64,000 nt of DNA from Rhodovulum adriaticum. Lineage in GTDB: Bacteria > Pseudomonadota > Alphaproteobacteria > Rhodobacterales > Rhodobacteraceae. Positions 1-9,902 of this stretch are shown in pieces. Position 1 is the first letter of the stretch, and each line of letters opens with the position of its first letter. Under the pieces are notes generated by a model that searched no databases, was not told the DNA's origin, and worked only from the letters and a program-made list of their open reading frames with translations. The stretch covers positions 1 through 64,000 of the forward strand of contig NZ_SLXL01000011.1 of the NCBI RefSeq assembly GCF_004345735.1, read 5' to 3'. The translations under genes and the position numbers were made by a program.

Positions 1-21
1 GGCGGCACCAACCGCGGCAAC

Positions 22-54
22 ATGGGGGGTGTCAACGCAACACAATCCCCCCAT
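22..54. repeat. Inverted repeat upstream of the GH13 gene
   Basis: ATGGGGGG at 22-29 is mirrored by CCCCCCAT at 47-54, with shorter GTGT/ACAC arms nested inside. As RNA it would fold into a G:C-rich hairpin about 115 bases before the GH13 start codon. No T-run follows on the plus strand. It could be the end of a gene lying before the window or a regulatory stem; nothing else decides between these. Confidence 0.4.
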
Positions 55-169
55 CAAGGCCAACCCGCATCCGCCAAAATCAATCTGCCGCCGCTTTCAA
101 CCCTGTTCCTGGTCCCGCAGACCTGATCGCCGCCGCGCCTGCTGTACGCGCGCCCCGGAAGGAAAACCG

Positions 170-2536
170 ATGACATTGCACGACAGTATCGCCTTTGTCG
201 AAGATGCCGCCCGCGCCGAGGCCGATGCCGCCCATGACGCGCTGATGACCGCGGAAACCAGTTTCGATGGGGAACGCGCAATCGCGCGCCGTCTGGGCGC
301 GCGCGTTCAGGGGGACATGGCGGTTTTCGGGTTCTGGACGCCGGAACTGCTGGATGCCCGTGTCCCCTCGGGTGACATCTTTCTGGAAATCCTGCGCCCG
401 GTAGAGCCGCTGGATTTGACGCGGGCGCATCAGACCATGCAGTTCCAGCGGGCCTGGGTGCCGGTAATCCGGCAAGAGGCGCATTGCTTTACCGCCGTGA
501 CCGGCCTGCGGGCAGGCAACCGCGAGCGGATCGGCGATTTCTACGCCCTGGCCTGGCGCGATGCCGAGGATCGCTGGCACCGGGTGCTGGACCCGCTGGC
601 GATGTCGCTGCCCTTTGGCGCGATGGCCCCGGCAGAGCTGTATGATGTCGCGGCCATGCAGGCCGCGCGCGGCGACAGGGCCTATTTCCAGGCGCTGAAG
701 GGGGCGGCCCCCCACAAGTTCGGGCCGCCGGTGAACATCCTGCAAATCCATGTTTCCACGGCCACCGCCGGGGGCACGCTGGCCAGTCTGACCCGGCATT
801 ATCAGCGCCTGGCCGAACGGGTGGCGCGCGACCTGCCGCTGGAACCCGCGGACCAGTTGTTCCTGGGCTATGAGGCGGTGCAATTGCTGCCCGTGGAACC
901 CACCACCGTTTACGAGGCCGGGCCAGAGTTCTGGGAGGAAACCGAGGGCGACAGTGACAGCCTGACGGTGTCCCTGTTGCGGCCCGATACCACGAACTGG
1001 GGCTATGACGTGGTGATTTCCGGCATGTCCACGGTGAACCCCGTGCTGCTGGAAACCGGCCGCCCGGACGAGTTGGTGGACCTGGCCGAGGTTCTGCACA
1101 ATTTCCCCGGCAAGCCCAAGCAACTGATCCTGGACGTGGTGTTCGGCCATGCGGACAATCAGGGCCTGCGGGCGCTGAACGGGCATTTCTTTGCCGGGCC
1201 GAACATGTACGGTCAGAACCTCGACTATCAGAACCCGGCAGTGCGGGCGATCCTGCTGGAAATGCAGCGGCGCAAGGTGGATTTCGGCGCCGACGGCGTG
1301 CGCGTGGACGGGGCGCAGGATTTCAAGCTGTGGGATGCCGCGGCCCAGAAAATGCGCCACGACGACGCCTATCTGCAATCCATGGCCGATATCGTGCAGG
1401 ACGTGGCGGGCACCGAATACCGGCCCTGGTTCATCTTCGAGGATGGCCGCCCCTGGCCCGAGGAGGATTGGGAACTGTCCTCGACCTATCGCTCTGTCAT
1501 CGACAGCCAGCGGGACGGGGACGTGTTCCAGTGGGGGCCGCTGACCTTTGCCCATAATACGCCGTTTCTGTACACCTTCTGGCTGTCCAAATACTGGCGC
1601 ATTCAGGAAATGGTCGCGACCGGCGCGAACTGGATTTCAGGCACCTCGAACCACGATACGCTGCGCCGCGGAACCCAGGTGAACCCCAAGCTGAACGTGA
1701 ATACCCGGCTGGGCCGGACGCGGATGGAGATTCTGGACAAGGCCTATGACAACCCCGCCGTCCATGTGCTGACCTATGTCGCCATGCCCGGTGTGCCCAT
1801 GGATTTCCTGAACGCCATGGCGCGGGCCAGTTGGGGGTTCATCCGCAACCAGGACGACCGCTATGGCGTCAAGGTCGTGGCCGAAGAGGCGATCAGCCTG
1901 AAATGGCAGGTAGATGAATACAGCTATTCGGTGCCGGGCAGCTTTCGCCGGCTCAAGGAGCTGGGCTTTGAAACGCGCGAGGAACTGGCCCGTTTCATGG
2001 AATTCCTGCCCGCCCTGGTAGAGGTGACGGAATACAATCTGGAAGAGATCGCGCGGCTTTTGAACGCCTCGGAACCGCCGCTGGCCGGGCCGGAATTCAG
2101 CGTTGCCACGCTGAAGGAAATCGCGCGGGCGTGGATGGACGACATGCACGAATACTGCAACATCGCCAATTCCCTGCCGTCGCTGGATGCCGATCAGGCC
2201 GCCTTTTGCCTGGAGTTGCGCAATTTCCGCCGGGCACGCCCATGGCTGCGCGACAATTACGGCCCGTCCGACCGTTTCGGGTATCTGCAACCGATCCGGG
2301 GGCGCACCGTGTTCACCTCTCTGCGTCACGGGCCGGGCGGTGAGCAGGTGTTTGCCGTGGCCCATATGGAGGGCAAACAGACCGAGGAGATCGACCCCCT
2401 GACCCTGCCCGTTCCGGGGGTGCAGGGGACCGGCTGGCGGCTGGCGCTGCGCACGCCCTCGATCGGGGCGGATTACATGGGCGGGCCGATCACGCTGAAG
2501 GATTCGATGGCGCTGGTCTATGTGCGCGGGGGCTGA
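170..2536 (+). CDS. GH13-family glycoside hydrolase, probable glucosylglycerol hydrolase type
   Basis: A 788-residue alpha-amylase-superfamily enzyme. Visible GH13 landmarks are region I DVVFGH (residues 322-327), the GVRVD nucleophile motif (Asp380), a general acid in FIFEDG (Glu424) and NHD (Asp496). About 200 residues precede the barrel. The ATG at 170 is chosen over an in-frame ATG at 29 because it follows a GGAAGGA ribosome site and because the first 47 residues of the longer frame look like translated non-coding DNA. The sequence resembles the long GH13 proteins annotated as glucosylglycerol hydrolase, which split glucosylglycerol or related glucosides. It converges, with nine bases between, on a glucosyl-3-phosphoglycerate synthase/phosphatase pair, so turnover of glucosylglycerate or glucosylglycerol is a sensible inference. 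A phosphorylase activity cannot be excluded from sequence. No signal peptide is seen, so it should act in the cytoplasm. Confidence 0.78.
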   Translation: MTLHDSIAFVEDAARAEADAAHDALMTAETSFDGERAIARRLGARVQGDMAVFGFWTPELLDARVPSGDIFLEILRPVEPLDLTRAHQTMQFQRAWVPVIRQEAHCFTAVTGLRAGNRERIGDFYALAWRDAEDRWHRVLDPLAMSLPFGAMAPAELYDVAAMQAARGDRAYFQALKGAAPHKFGPPVNILQIHVSTATAGGTLASLTRHYQRLAERVARDLPLEPADQLFLGYEAVQLLPVEPTTVYEAGPEFWEETEGDSDSLTVSLLRPDTTNWGYDVVISGMSTVNPVLLETGRPDELVDLAEVLHNFPGKPKQLILDVVFGHADNQGLRALNGHFFAGPNMYGQNLDYQNPAVRAILLEMQRRKVDFGADGVRVDGAQDFKLWDAAAQKMRHDDAYLQSMADIVQDVAGTEYRPWFIFEDGRPWPEEDWELSSTYRSVIDSQRDGDVFQWGPLTFAHNTPFLYTFWLSKYWRIQEMVATGANWISGTSNHDTLRRGTQVNPKLNVNTRLGRTRMEILDKAYDNPAVHVLTYVAMPGVPMDFLNAMARASWGFIRNQDDRYGVKVVAEEAISLKWQVDEYSYSVPGSFRRLKELGFETREELARFMEFLPALVEVTEYNLEEIARLLNASEPPLAGPEFSVATLKEIARAWMDDMHEYCNIANSLPSLDADQAAFCLELRNFRRARPWLRDNYGPSDRFGYLQPIRGRTVFTSLRHGPGGEQVFAVAHMEGKQTEEIDPLTLPVPGVQGTGWRLALRTPSIGADYMGGPITLKDSMALVYVRGG

Positions 2537-2545
2537 GGCACAGCC

Positions 2546-3769
2546 CTACGCCCGGTAATCGGCCATGTCCGCCGCCACCGCCGACAGCATGTTGGCCATC
2601 AGCATCGGGTCGGCGGCGTGCACGCGGCTCCAGGTCGGGATGAAAGGCGTTTCCGCCGGGCTGTCGAGGAAGACCTGCCCGGCCTCCATGATGTTGTGGG
2701 CGAACAGCTCGATCGTCATTTCCTCGGCATGCCGGTCCAGGCTGAGGCCGTTGAACTTGGCGTCGTTGTAATAGCTTTCCAGCGCGTCAAGGGCGATCCG
2801 GTAATAGGTGGCCTTCAGGGTGCGGAACACCTCTTCGTTGAAGACGGTGCCATCGGCGGCCAGCTTGCGGAACATCGACTTGCAGATGTCGATGGACATC
2901 CGCGACAGGCCCTTGGCCGCGTCGTCGGCCGAGACAGGCTGATGCTTGTGGTCGTAGATATCGGCGATTTCCACCTGGCAGACCGATTTCGGCGCCAGGT
3001 TGCGCCAGGCCTCGGACAATACCCCGATTTCCAGCCCCCAGTCCGAGGGGATGCGCAGATCGGGCAGCGGCGTGGTGCGCATCGCGAATTCGCCCGACAG
3101 CGGGTAGCGGAAGGAGCGCAGGTAATCCAGGTAGTCGCGGTCGCCGATCACCTTTTTCAGGGCGATCAGAACCGGGCTGACCAGCAGGCGGCTGACGCGT
3201 CCGTTCAGCTTGCCCTCGCCGATGCGGGGGTAGAACCCCTTGGCCAGCTGATAGGGGAAGTCGGGATTGGTCACCGGGTAAACCAGGCGGGCCAGCATCT
3301 CGCGCTGGTAGGTCAGGATATCGCAATCGTGCAGCGCCACCACGGCACTGTCCTTGCAGGCCATGATATAGCCCATGCAGAACCACACGTTGCGCCCCTT
3401 GCCCTGTTCGCCCGGCGTCAGGCCCAGGGCGTCCAGCCGGCTGTGGATTTCGCGCATTCGCGGGCTGTCGTTCCAGATCACGACATGGTTCTGCGGCAGC
3501 CGGTCGAAGAATTCCAGCGCGTGCCGGTACTGGTCCGCATCCGCGCGGTCCAGTCCGATCACGATGCGGTGCAGGTAGGGGACATTGGCCAGTTCGTTCA
3601 GGATGTTGGGCAGCGCTTCGCCCTCCAGCTCTGAAAACAGCGAGGGCAGGATCAGGCTGATCTTGCGGCTCTGGGTGAAGGTCATCAACTCGCGCTCAAG
3701 CGCTTGCAGCGTGGTCGAGCGCAGGTTGTGCATCGTCGCCACGTTGCCGTTCTGGTGAAAATCCGCCAC
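2546..3769 (-). CDS. Glucosyl-3-phosphoglycerate synthase-like glycosyltransferase
   Basis: A 407-residue GT-A-fold glycosyltransferase resembling GpgS (family GT81), which transfers glucose from a nucleotide sugar to 3-phosphoglycerate. The metal-binding DxD-type motif appears as ALHDCD (Asp148, Asp150), after an N-terminal strand ISLILPSL. The frame opens with a GTG at 3769, 18 bases after the stop of the phosphatase gene; an ATG twelve codons later is an alternative start. The preceding gene encodes an MPGP-type phosphatase, the usual partner that dephosphorylates the product to glucosylglycerate, a compatible solute. The pair is probably one transcript. Mannosyl-3-phosphoglycerate synthase is the main alternative; the pairing with a GH13 glucosidase favours glucose. 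Confidence 0.75.
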   Translation of the reverse strand: MADFHQNGNVATMHNLRSTTLQALERELMTFTQSRKISLILPSLFSELEGEALPNILNELANVPYLHRIVIGLDRADADQYRHALEFFDRLPQNHVVIWNDSPRMREIHSRLDALGLTPGEQGKGRNVWFCMGYIMACKDSAVVALHDCDILTYQREMLARLVYPVTNPDFPYQLAKGFYPRIGEGKLNGRVSRLLVSPVLIALKKVIGDRDYLDYLRSFRYPLSGEFAMRTTPLPDLRIPSDWGLEIGVLSEAWRNLAPKSVCQVEIADIYDHKHQPVSADDAAKGLSRMSIDICKSMFRKLAADGTVFNEEVFRTLKATYYRIALDALESYYNDAKFNGLSLDRHAEEMTIELFAHNIMEAGQVFLDSPAETPFIPTWSRVHAADPMLMANMLSAVAADMADYRA

Positions 3770-3787
3770 GTGACCGTCCCCGCTATG

Positions 3788-4567
3788 TCAAAAGCCGTAT
3801 TCAGTGATAACCCGTTCAACCGCCGCGTTCCAACCCTTCGGGCCGGGTGCGTCGATCCGCTGGATATGGCCCTGCGCCTCGCCCGACAGGGGGGGCAGGG
3901 GCGGGTGCGCGGGGTTCGCGATGACGAAACCCAGATCGGCCTGTTCCAGCATCTCGGCGTCGTTGGGCGCATCCCCCAGGGCCACCACAAAGGGCGTGCG
4001 GTGGCGCGCGGCGATATCGGCCATGCGCCCGGCCTTGGTGCCCCCAAAGGACAGCGTCAGGAACCGCCCGCCCGCGCGCGCGGTGACGCCGTGTTCGCGC
4101 AGCGCCGCGACAAAGGCGGCCTGCCCGTCCGCATCGCCCGACCAGATGCCGGGCTCGGAATGGTGGCGCCTGGCGGCCAGCGCGGCCTGCGCCGGGGGCA
4201 GGCCGGTGCGGCGGGCGATCTCGGCCACATCCCAGTCGCCGAAGCCCTGGTATTGGGCGCGCAGATCCGTCGGCACGCGGTCCAACGTGGCGCGCAATTC
4301 GTCATAGCGGCCGCCGCTCTCTGGCGCCTCGGCCCCCGGTTCCAGGATGCCGGCGCCGTTTTCCACGATGGCCGGGTGCGCGGCAAAGCCCAGTTCGGCC
4401 CGCAGCGGCGCGATTTCGGCCGCGGTTTTCGAAGAGGCCAGGATCACCGGAACCCCGGTGCGCCGCAATTGATCCAGTGCGGGTTCAGCCGCGGCGTAGG
4501 AATAGGTGTCGTGATCCAGCAAGGTGCCGTCGAGGTCGGTAAAGATCAGCAGTGCAGGGCGGGGCAT
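3788..4567 (-). CDS. Mannosyl/glucosyl-3-phosphoglycerate phosphatase (HAD-IIB)
   Basis: A 259-residue HAD-superfamily phosphatase. Motif I is FTDLDGT with catalytic Asp11 and Asp13 near the N-terminus, and the C-terminal GDAPND is the metal-binding motif IV of the Cof/MPGP subfamily. Family members remove the phosphate from mannosyl- or glucosyl-3-phosphoglycerate to release the compatible solute. The ATG at 4567 is used because the motif I strand begins right after it; the open frame upstream has no family resemblance. It is the first gene of a two-gene minus-strand unit with the synthase downstream. The sugar specificity, glucose or mannose, cannot be read from the sequence. Confidence 0.8.
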   Translation of the reverse strand: MPRPALLIFTDLDGTLLDHDTYSYAAAEPALDQLRRTGVPVILASSKTAAEIAPLRAELGFAAHPAIVENGAGILEPGAEAPESGGRYDELRATLDRVPTDLRAQYQGFGDWDVAEIARRTGLPPAQAALAARRHHSEPGIWSGDADGQAAFVAALREHGVTARAGGRFLTLSFGGTKAGRMADIAARHRTPFVVALGDAPNDAEMLEQADLGFVIANPAHPPLPPLSGEAQGHIQRIDAPGPKGWNAAVERVITEYGF

Positions 4568-4688
4568 CGTCGTCTCTGGTCGTCCATCTTGCCGCCAGAT
4601 TAGGCAGTTTTCGCCAAAGTGCCAGCCCGTAGCGTTCCCCTTGCCCCGCCGCCGCAGCAATGCCTTACTGGCTGTCGAGGGGGGCGCA

Positions 4689-5396
4689 ATGGACCGGCCG
4701 ATCTTTCGCACCGAATCCGTGACCAAGGTCTACGATACCGGGGGCGCCAAGGTGCATGCGCTGGCGGGCGTGGACCTGGAACTGTTCGGCGGCGAGTTGG
4801 CGGTGCTGCTGGGGCCGTCGGGGTCGGGCAAATCCACCCTGTTGAACATTCTGGGCGGGCTGGATCACGCGACAACGGGCCACGTCTGGTTCCGCGAGCT
4901 TGAGCTGACCGCGCTGCGGGACCGGGGTCTGACGCGCTATCGCCGCGATCACGTCGGGTTCGTGTTCCAGTTCTACAACCTTGTCGCCAGCCTGACCGCG
5001 CGCGAGAATGTGCAACTGGTCACCGATGTCGCCCGCGACCCGATGCCCCCCGCGCAGGCACTGGATCTGGTCGGCCTGTCCCACCGTCTGGATCATTTCC
5101 CGGCCGAGATGTCGGGCGGCGAACAGCAGCGCGTGGCGATTGCCCGCGCGATCGCCAAGCGGCCAGAGGTGTTGCTGTGCGACGAACCCACCGGCGCGCT
5201 GGACAGCAAGACCGGCGTGCAGGTCCTTGAGGCGCTGAAGGACATCAACGACCGCTTTGGCACAACGACCGTGGTCATCACCCACAACGCCGCGATCCGA
5301 AAGATGGCGCATCGGGTCGTGCGATTCCATGACGGGCGCATCACCGGGGTAGAGATCAACGAAACCCGCCTTGCCCCGCACGAAATAACGTGGTGA
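4689..5396 (+). CDS. ABC transporter ATP-binding protein (MacB/LolD/DevA type)
   Basis: A 235-residue nucleotide-binding subunit with Walker [10 protein letters not shown] (residues 42-50), signature MSGGEQQR (141-148), Walker B LLCDEP (162-167) followed by TGALDS, and a switch histidine in VITHN. These features are typical of ATPases that drive FtsX-type mechanotransmission or export permeases rather than importers. The ATG at 4689 follows a GAGGGGGG ribosome site. The stop overlaps the start of the FtsX-type permease, and an HlyD-like adaptor follows, so the three form one exporter operon. The substrate cannot be told; lipid, lipoprotein, peptide or drug are all possible. No outer-membrane TolC-like gene lies beside it. 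Confidence 0.88.
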   Translation: MDRPIFRTESVTKVYDTGGAKVHALAGVDLELFGGELAVLLGPSGSGKSTLLNILGGLDHATTGHVWFRELELTALRDRGLTRYRRDHVGFVFQFYNLVASLTARENVQLVTDVARDPMPPAQALDLVGLSHRLDHFPAEMSGGEQQRVAIARAIAKRPEVLLCDEPTGALDSKTGVQVLEALKDINDRFGTTTVVITHNAAIRKMAHRVVRFHDGRITGVEINETRLAPHEITW

Positions 5397-7765
5397 GCGC
5401 GATGCAGGCGCTGGACAAGAAGCTGTTGCGCGATTTTCGCAGGCTGTGGGCACAGGCGCTGGCCATCGCGCTGGTGCTGGCCTGCGGGGTGGCGATCTTT
5501 CTGACCTCGTTCGGGATGTATCGCGCGTTGCAGGATACGCGCGCGGCCTATTACGAACGCAACCGTTTCGCCGATGTCTTTGCCGAAACCCGCCGCGCGC
5601 CCGATACCCTGACGCGCGAGATTGCGGCGATCCCCGGCGTGGCCGGGGTCGAGGCGCGGGTCACCGGCTCGGTCATTCTGGACATACCGGGGCGGGTGGA
5701 AACGGCTGTGGGCCAAGTGATTTCCCTGCCCGACGCGGGGCTGCCGCCGCTGAACCGCCCCCTGCTGCGCGCAGGCCGCCTGCCCGATCCGGCCAGCACC
5801 ACGCAGGTCGCGGTGAACGAACCCTTCGCCAAGGCACATGGCTTTGGCCCCGGCGACAGTTTCGCGGCCACGATCAACGGGCAAAAGCGGCAATTGACCA
5901 TCACCGGCACGCTGCTGTCGCCCGAGTTCATCTATACCATCGGTCCGGGCCAGTTGATGCCCGACAACGAGGGGTACGGCATCCTGTGGATGCCCGAACG
6001 CGCGGTGGCCGCGGCCTTTGACATGACGGGGGCGTTCAATTCCGTCAGCCTGAAACTGACGCGCGGCACCAGCCGGGACGAGGTGATCGACCGGCTGGAC
6101 GATCTGCTGGACCCCTATGGCGGGCTTGGCGCCTATGGGCGGGACATCCAGCTGTCCAACAGTTTCATAGACGCGGAAATCGCCTCGCTCAAAAGTACCG
6201 CTGCCGTGCTGCCGCCGGTCTTTTTCGGTATATCGGCCTTTCTGGTGAATATGGTTCTGGGGCGTATCATCGCGCTGGAACGCGCCCAGATCGGGCTGAT
6301 GAAGGCCGTTGGCTATACCGACCGCGAGGTCGCCGCCCATTACCTGATGCTGGCGGGGCTGGTCGGTCTGGCGGGTATCGGTATCGGATGGGCGGTGGGC
6401 AGTTGGCTGTCCCACGCGCTGGCCGTCCTTTATGCCGATTTCTTCGACTTTCCCTACCTGATCTATCGGGTCTCTTACGATGTCTATGTCATCTCGGCCG
6501 TCATCGCGCTGTCTGCGGCGGGGCTGGGGGCGGTGCGCGCGGCGCTGGCGGCGACGCGTCTGTCGCCCGCCGTGGCCATGGCGCCCGCCGCCCCGCCACG
6601 GTTTTCCCGCGGGCTGTTCGACCGGATGCTGGCCGCGCTGCGCCTGCCGCAACCGGCGATGATGGTGCTGCGCGGTATCCTGCGCTGGCCGGTGCGGTCC
6701 GGGCTGACGGTGCTGGGGCTGGCGCTGGCGGTGGCGGTGATGATGGCCGCGACCTTCACCGACGATTCGATGGACGAGATCATCGACGGCTTCTTCTACC
6801 AGTCGAACCGGCAGGATGCGCTGCTGCTGTTTTCGCAAGATCAACCCGCCAGCGTTCTGGAAGAGGTGCGCCGCCTGCCCGGCGTGCTGGCGGTGGAGGG
6901 GCACCTGTACCTGGCCGCCGAACTGCGCAACGGCCACCTGTCGAAACAAACCCCGATCGAGGCCCGCCGTCCCGACAGCGACCTGTCGCGTGCCGTCGAT
7001 GCCGCGGGGCGCGTGGTTGTGCCCCCCCCCGGCGGGTTGATCCTTTCCGAACGGCTGGCCGCAGAGCTGGGCCTGCGCCCCGGCGACATGGTGGAAGCCG
7101 AGTTCCTGGGAACCAAGCGCGAAACCCACATGCTGCCTGTGTCGGGGCTGGCGGTGCAATACCTGGGGCTTGGGGCCTACATGGATTACGACAGCGCCAA
7201 CCGGATGTTCCGGCAGGCGCCACAGGTCAGCACCGCCTCTGTCCTGATCGACCCCGCGCAAGAGGACGCGTTGCATGCCCGGCTGAAGGATCTGCCGGGG
7301 CTGGCGGGCACGATCATGCTGACCGATTCACGCCGCGCGTTCGAGGAAACCCTGGCCGAGAACGTACTGATCATGATGACCGTCTATGCGGTGATCGCGG
7401 TGCTGATTACCGTGGGCGTGGCCTATAACGGGGCGCGGGTGCAGCTGTCGGAACGCGCGCGGGAACTGGCCAGCCTGCGCATTCTGGGGTTCAGCCGGGC
7501 CGAGGTTTCCGCCATCCTGATCGGCGAGACGATGCTGCTGGCCGTGCTGGCCCAGCCAGTGGGCTGGCTGGTGGGCTGGGGGCTGGCGCTGGCGATCACG
7601 GCGGGGTTTTCCTCGGATCTTTACGCGGTGCCGCTGGTGTTGCGCCCGGCCTGTTTCGCCCAGGCCAGTCTGGTGGTGCTGGGGGCCAGCCTGGGTGCGG
7701 TGCTGCTGGTGCGCCGGCGGCTGGACCGCCTGGACCTTGTCGCGGTGATGAAGACGCGGGAGTAA
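5393..7765 (+). CDS. FtsX-like ABC transporter permease
   Basis: A 790-residue inner-membrane protein with the double-FtsX layout: an N-terminal membrane helix (about residues 14-32), a large periplasmic domain, a first block of three helices (around 275-400), a second anchor (about 440-455), another extracytoplasmic domain and a final block of helices near the C-terminus. The GTG at 5393 overlaps the ATPase stop as GTGA; an ATG three codons later (5402) is an alternative. It should be the membrane subunit of the ABC exporter encoded with the genes on either side. A run of nine C residues inside the gene (7022-7030) sits in a Pro-Pro-Pro stretch and is a possible slippage site. Substrate unknown. 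Confidence 0.87.
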   Translation: MSAMQALDKKLLRDFRRLWAQALAIALVLACGVAIFLTSFGMYRALQDTRAAYYERNRFADVFAETRRAPDTLTREIAAIPGVAGVEARVTGSVILDIPGRVETAVGQVISLPDAGLPPLNRPLLRAGRLPDPASTTQVAVNEPFAKAHGFGPGDSFAATINGQKRQLTITGTLLSPEFIYTIGPGQLMPDNEGYGILWMPERAVAAAFDMTGAFNSVSLKLTRGTSRDEVIDRLDDLLDPYGGLGAYGRDIQLSNSFIDAEIASLKSTAAVLPPVFFGISAFLVNMVLGRIIALERAQIGLMKAVGYTDREVAAHYLMLAGLVGLAGIGIGWAVGSWLSHALAVLYADFFDFPYLIYRVSYDVYVISAVIALSAAGLGAVRAALAATRLSPAVAMAPAAPPRFSRGLFDRMLAALRLPQPAMMVLRGILRWPVRSGLTVLGLALAVAVMMAATFTDDSMDEIIDGFFYQSNRQDALLLFSQDQPASVLEEVRRLPGVLAVEGHLYLAAELRNGHLSKQTPIEARRPDSDLSRAVDAAGRVVVPPPGGLILSERLAAELGLRPGDMVEAEFLGTKRETHMLPVSGLAVQYLGLGAYMDYDSANRMFRQAPQVSTASVLIDPAQEDALHARLKDLPGLAGTIMLTDSRRAFEETLAENVLIMMTVYAVIAVLITVGVAYNGARVQLSERARELASLRILGFSRAEVSAILIGETMLLAVLAQPVGWLVGWGLALAITAGFSSDLYAVPLVLRPACFAQASLVVLGASLGAVLLVRRRLDRLDLVAVMKTRE

Positions 7766-7768
7766 GCG

Positions 7769-8989
7769 ATGAACCTGTCTGCGCGCAACCTGATCGTCGG
7801 GGGGCTGTTGGCGGCCCTGGTGGGCGGCCTTTTCTACACCACACTGCGCAACCCGCCGGTGCCGGTGGATCTGCATGTCGTGGAACGCGGGCCGATGCAG
7901 GTCACGGTGAACGCCGATGGCAAGACCCGCATCCGCGACATCTATGAGGTGGCCGCGCCGATCACCGGTACCGCGCGCCGCTCGCCCGTGCAGGTGGGCG
8001 ACCCGGTGGTCGCGGGGCAAACCGTGGTCGCGGTGGTCGAACCCGCCGCGCCCGCCCTGTTGGACAGCCGCGCCCGCCGCGAGGCCGAGGCCGCCGTGCG
8101 CGAGGCCGAGGCCGCCCGCCACCTGGCCGAAAGCGAGCTGCGCAAGGCGCGCGAGGATCTGGCCTATGCCCAAAGCCAGTTCGACCGGGTACAGGCGCTG
8201 GTGCAGCGGGGGGTGTCGTCGGTCACCACGCTGGAGGATTCCACCCAGCAACTGGCCATCGCCAAGGCGGCGCGCGACGCGGCGGCATCGGGTCTGGACA
8301 TGGCCGAAAGCTCGCTGGAGCGCACCCGCGCGGTGCTGATCCCGCCGGAAGAGGACGCGCCCGGATCGCTGAACGGGGAATGCTGCGTGCGGCTGCACGC
8401 GCCCATCGACGGCACCGTGCTGGAGGTGGACATGATTTCCGAACGCCCGGTTCTCAGCGGTGCGCGGCTGCTGTCCATCGGGCGGCGCGACAACCTGGAA
8501 ATCGTGGCGGACCTATTGTCGGCCGATGCGGTGCGCCTGCCCGCGGGCGCGCGGGCAACGGTCGACCGCTGGGGCGGCGAGGGTGTCCTGCAGGCCCGGC
8601 TGCGCAAGGTCGAACCCGTGGCACGCACCAAGGTCTCTGCCCTGGGGATCGAGGAACAGCGCGTCGATGCCCTGTTCGACATCCTGACCCCGCCCGAGGC
8701 GCGCGCCGGGCTGGGCGAGGGGTTCTATGTCTTTCTGCGCATCGTCGAATGGGAGGACACGGACGCGCTGCGCGTGCCGTTGTCGGCGCTGTTCCGCCGC
8801 GACGGGGGCTGGGCCGTCTTTACCGTGCAGGACGGGACCGCGCGGCTGACCCCGCTCCGGATCGGGCGGCGCGGGGAAACCGTCGCGCAGGTGCTGGACG
8901 GGCTGGCCCCCGGCGTGCGGGTCATTACCCATCCCTCTGACGCGGTGGCGGACGGGGTGGCGGTGTTGGATCGCGCGTCGCTGGAATAG
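7769..8989 (+). CDS. HlyD/RND-type periplasmic adaptor of the ABC exporter
   Basis: A 406-residue membrane-fusion protein. It has a single N-terminal signal-anchor (about residues 8-24), a biotinyl-lipoyl-like half around VAAPITG, a long alanine/glutamate/arginine-rich helical hairpin (about 110-190) and a beta-barrel region behind it. Adaptors of this kind link an inner-membrane permease to the outer membrane or periplasm. It starts three bases after the permease stop, so the three genes are almost certainly co-transcribed. The sequence between the second half-motif and the C-terminus reads VPLSALFRRDGGW, a familiar RND-adaptor segment. The export substrate is not evident. Confidence 0.85.
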   Translation: MNLSARNLIVGGLLAALVGGLFYTTLRNPPVPVDLHVVERGPMQVTVNADGKTRIRDIYEVAAPITGTARRSPVQVGDPVVAGQTVVAVVEPAAPALLDSRARREAEAAVREAEAARHLAESELRKAREDLAYAQSQFDRVQALVQRGVSSVTTLEDSTQQLAIAKAARDAAASGLDMAESSLERTRAVLIPPEEDAPGSLNGECCVRLHAPIDGTVLEVDMISERPVLSGARLLSIGRRDNLEIVADLLSADAVRLPAGARATVDRWGGEGVLQARLRKVEPVARTKVSALGIEEQRVDALFDILTPPEARAGLGEGFYVFLRIVEWEDTDALRVPLSALFRRDGGWAVFTVQDGTARLTPLRIGRRGETVAQVLDGLAPGVRVITHPSDAVADGVAVLDRASLE

Positions 8990-9119
8990 GCGGCCAAGTC
9001 ACATCTGCATGACAGGCGTTTGACAGTTCCGCATCCAGGCACCGCGCCCCGTCGCCGCGCGGCTGCGCGTCTCAGGATGAAGTGTTTTCCTGACTAGTGG
9101 ACTATGGTATTCCCCCGTC

Positions 9120-9890
9120 ATGCGAGACGACACCCGATATCGCGACGCCAGCCGTTCCGACTGGCCCATCGGCGGCAGCGACGCGCTGCTGGAGGCATTG
9201 CAGGCCGATTACCTGCCTGACCTCGGCCATGTGGACATGGGCGGGCTGTTGACCGACCCTCGGCTGGGGCGCGTGGCGCTGGTTTCCTCTTTCGGGGCGG
9301 AAAGCGCGGTTCTGCTGCATTACGTCACCCGGGTCTTTCCCGATATCCCGGTGCTGTTCATCGATACCGGCTGCCATTTCCCCGAAACGCTGGCCTATCG
9401 CGACGATCTGGCCGCGCGGTTGAACCTGAACCTGGTCAATCTGCGCCCCGACGCAGCCCTGATCGCCGAGGAAGACCCGACAGGCGACCTGCCGCGCCGC
9501 GATCCGAACATGTGCTGCACCCTGCGCAAGACCTTTCCGCTGGCCGATGCGCTGGAGGGGTATGAAACCTGGATTTCCGGGCGCAAGCGGTATCAGGGGC
9601 AGACCCGCGCGGCCCTGCCCGCGCTGGAACGCGATGGCACCCATATCAAGGTCAATCCGCTGGTCTTTTGGTCGCCCCAAGAGATTTCCGAGTATTTCAA
9701 GCTGCATGACCTGCCGCGCCACCCGTTGGTGGACCGGGGCTATGTCTCGATCGGGTGCGCGCCCTGCACCCGCCCGGTGAAACAGGGCGAGGACATCCGC
9801 GCCGGTCGCTGGGCCGACAACCCCGACAAGACCGAATGCGGCATCCACCTAGGCCCGGACGGGCGGTTCGTGCGCGGGCGCGGTCGCTAG
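9120..9890 (+). CDS. cysH: Assimilatory APS/PAPS reductase
   Basis: A 256-residue phosphoadenylyl-/adenylyl-sulfate reductase, which reduces activated sulfate to sulfite with thioredoxin in the cytoplasm. The PP-loop strand VSSFGAES (residues 55-62) and the catalytic cysteine in the C-terminal ECGIH (Cys240) are present. A Cys-Cys pair (132-133) and a CxxC (213-216) are the ligands of the [4Fe-4S] cluster found in APS-type enzymes, so APS is the likelier substrate. No Shine-Dalgarno-like sequence precedes the ATG at 9120. The gene stands alone, without cysI, cysG or cysN neighbours, and converges on the liv operon. An AT-rich near-palindrome lies just before the start (9091-9110). Confidence 0.92.
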   Translation: MRDDTRYRDASRSDWPIGGSDALLEALQADYLPDLGHVDMGGLLTDPRLGRVALVSSFGAESAVLLHYVTRVFPDIPVLFIDTGCHFPETLAYRDDLAARLNLNLVNLRPDAALIAEEDPTGDLPRRDPNMCCTLRKTFPLADALEGYETWISGRKRYQGQTRAALPALERDGTHIKVNPLVFWSPQEISEYFKLHDLPRHPLVDRGYVSIGCAPCTRPVKQGEDIRAGRWADNPDKTECGIHLGPDGRFVRGRGR

Positions 9891-9902
9891 GCGGCGCTGC
9901 CC

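Noticed and set aside
5093-7276. A very long minus-strand open frame opposite the ABC ATPase and permease genes
   Set aside because: It is the antisense shadow of high-G+C coding DNA; its His/Gln/Arg-rich translation has no domain and the plus-strand genes are clear families.
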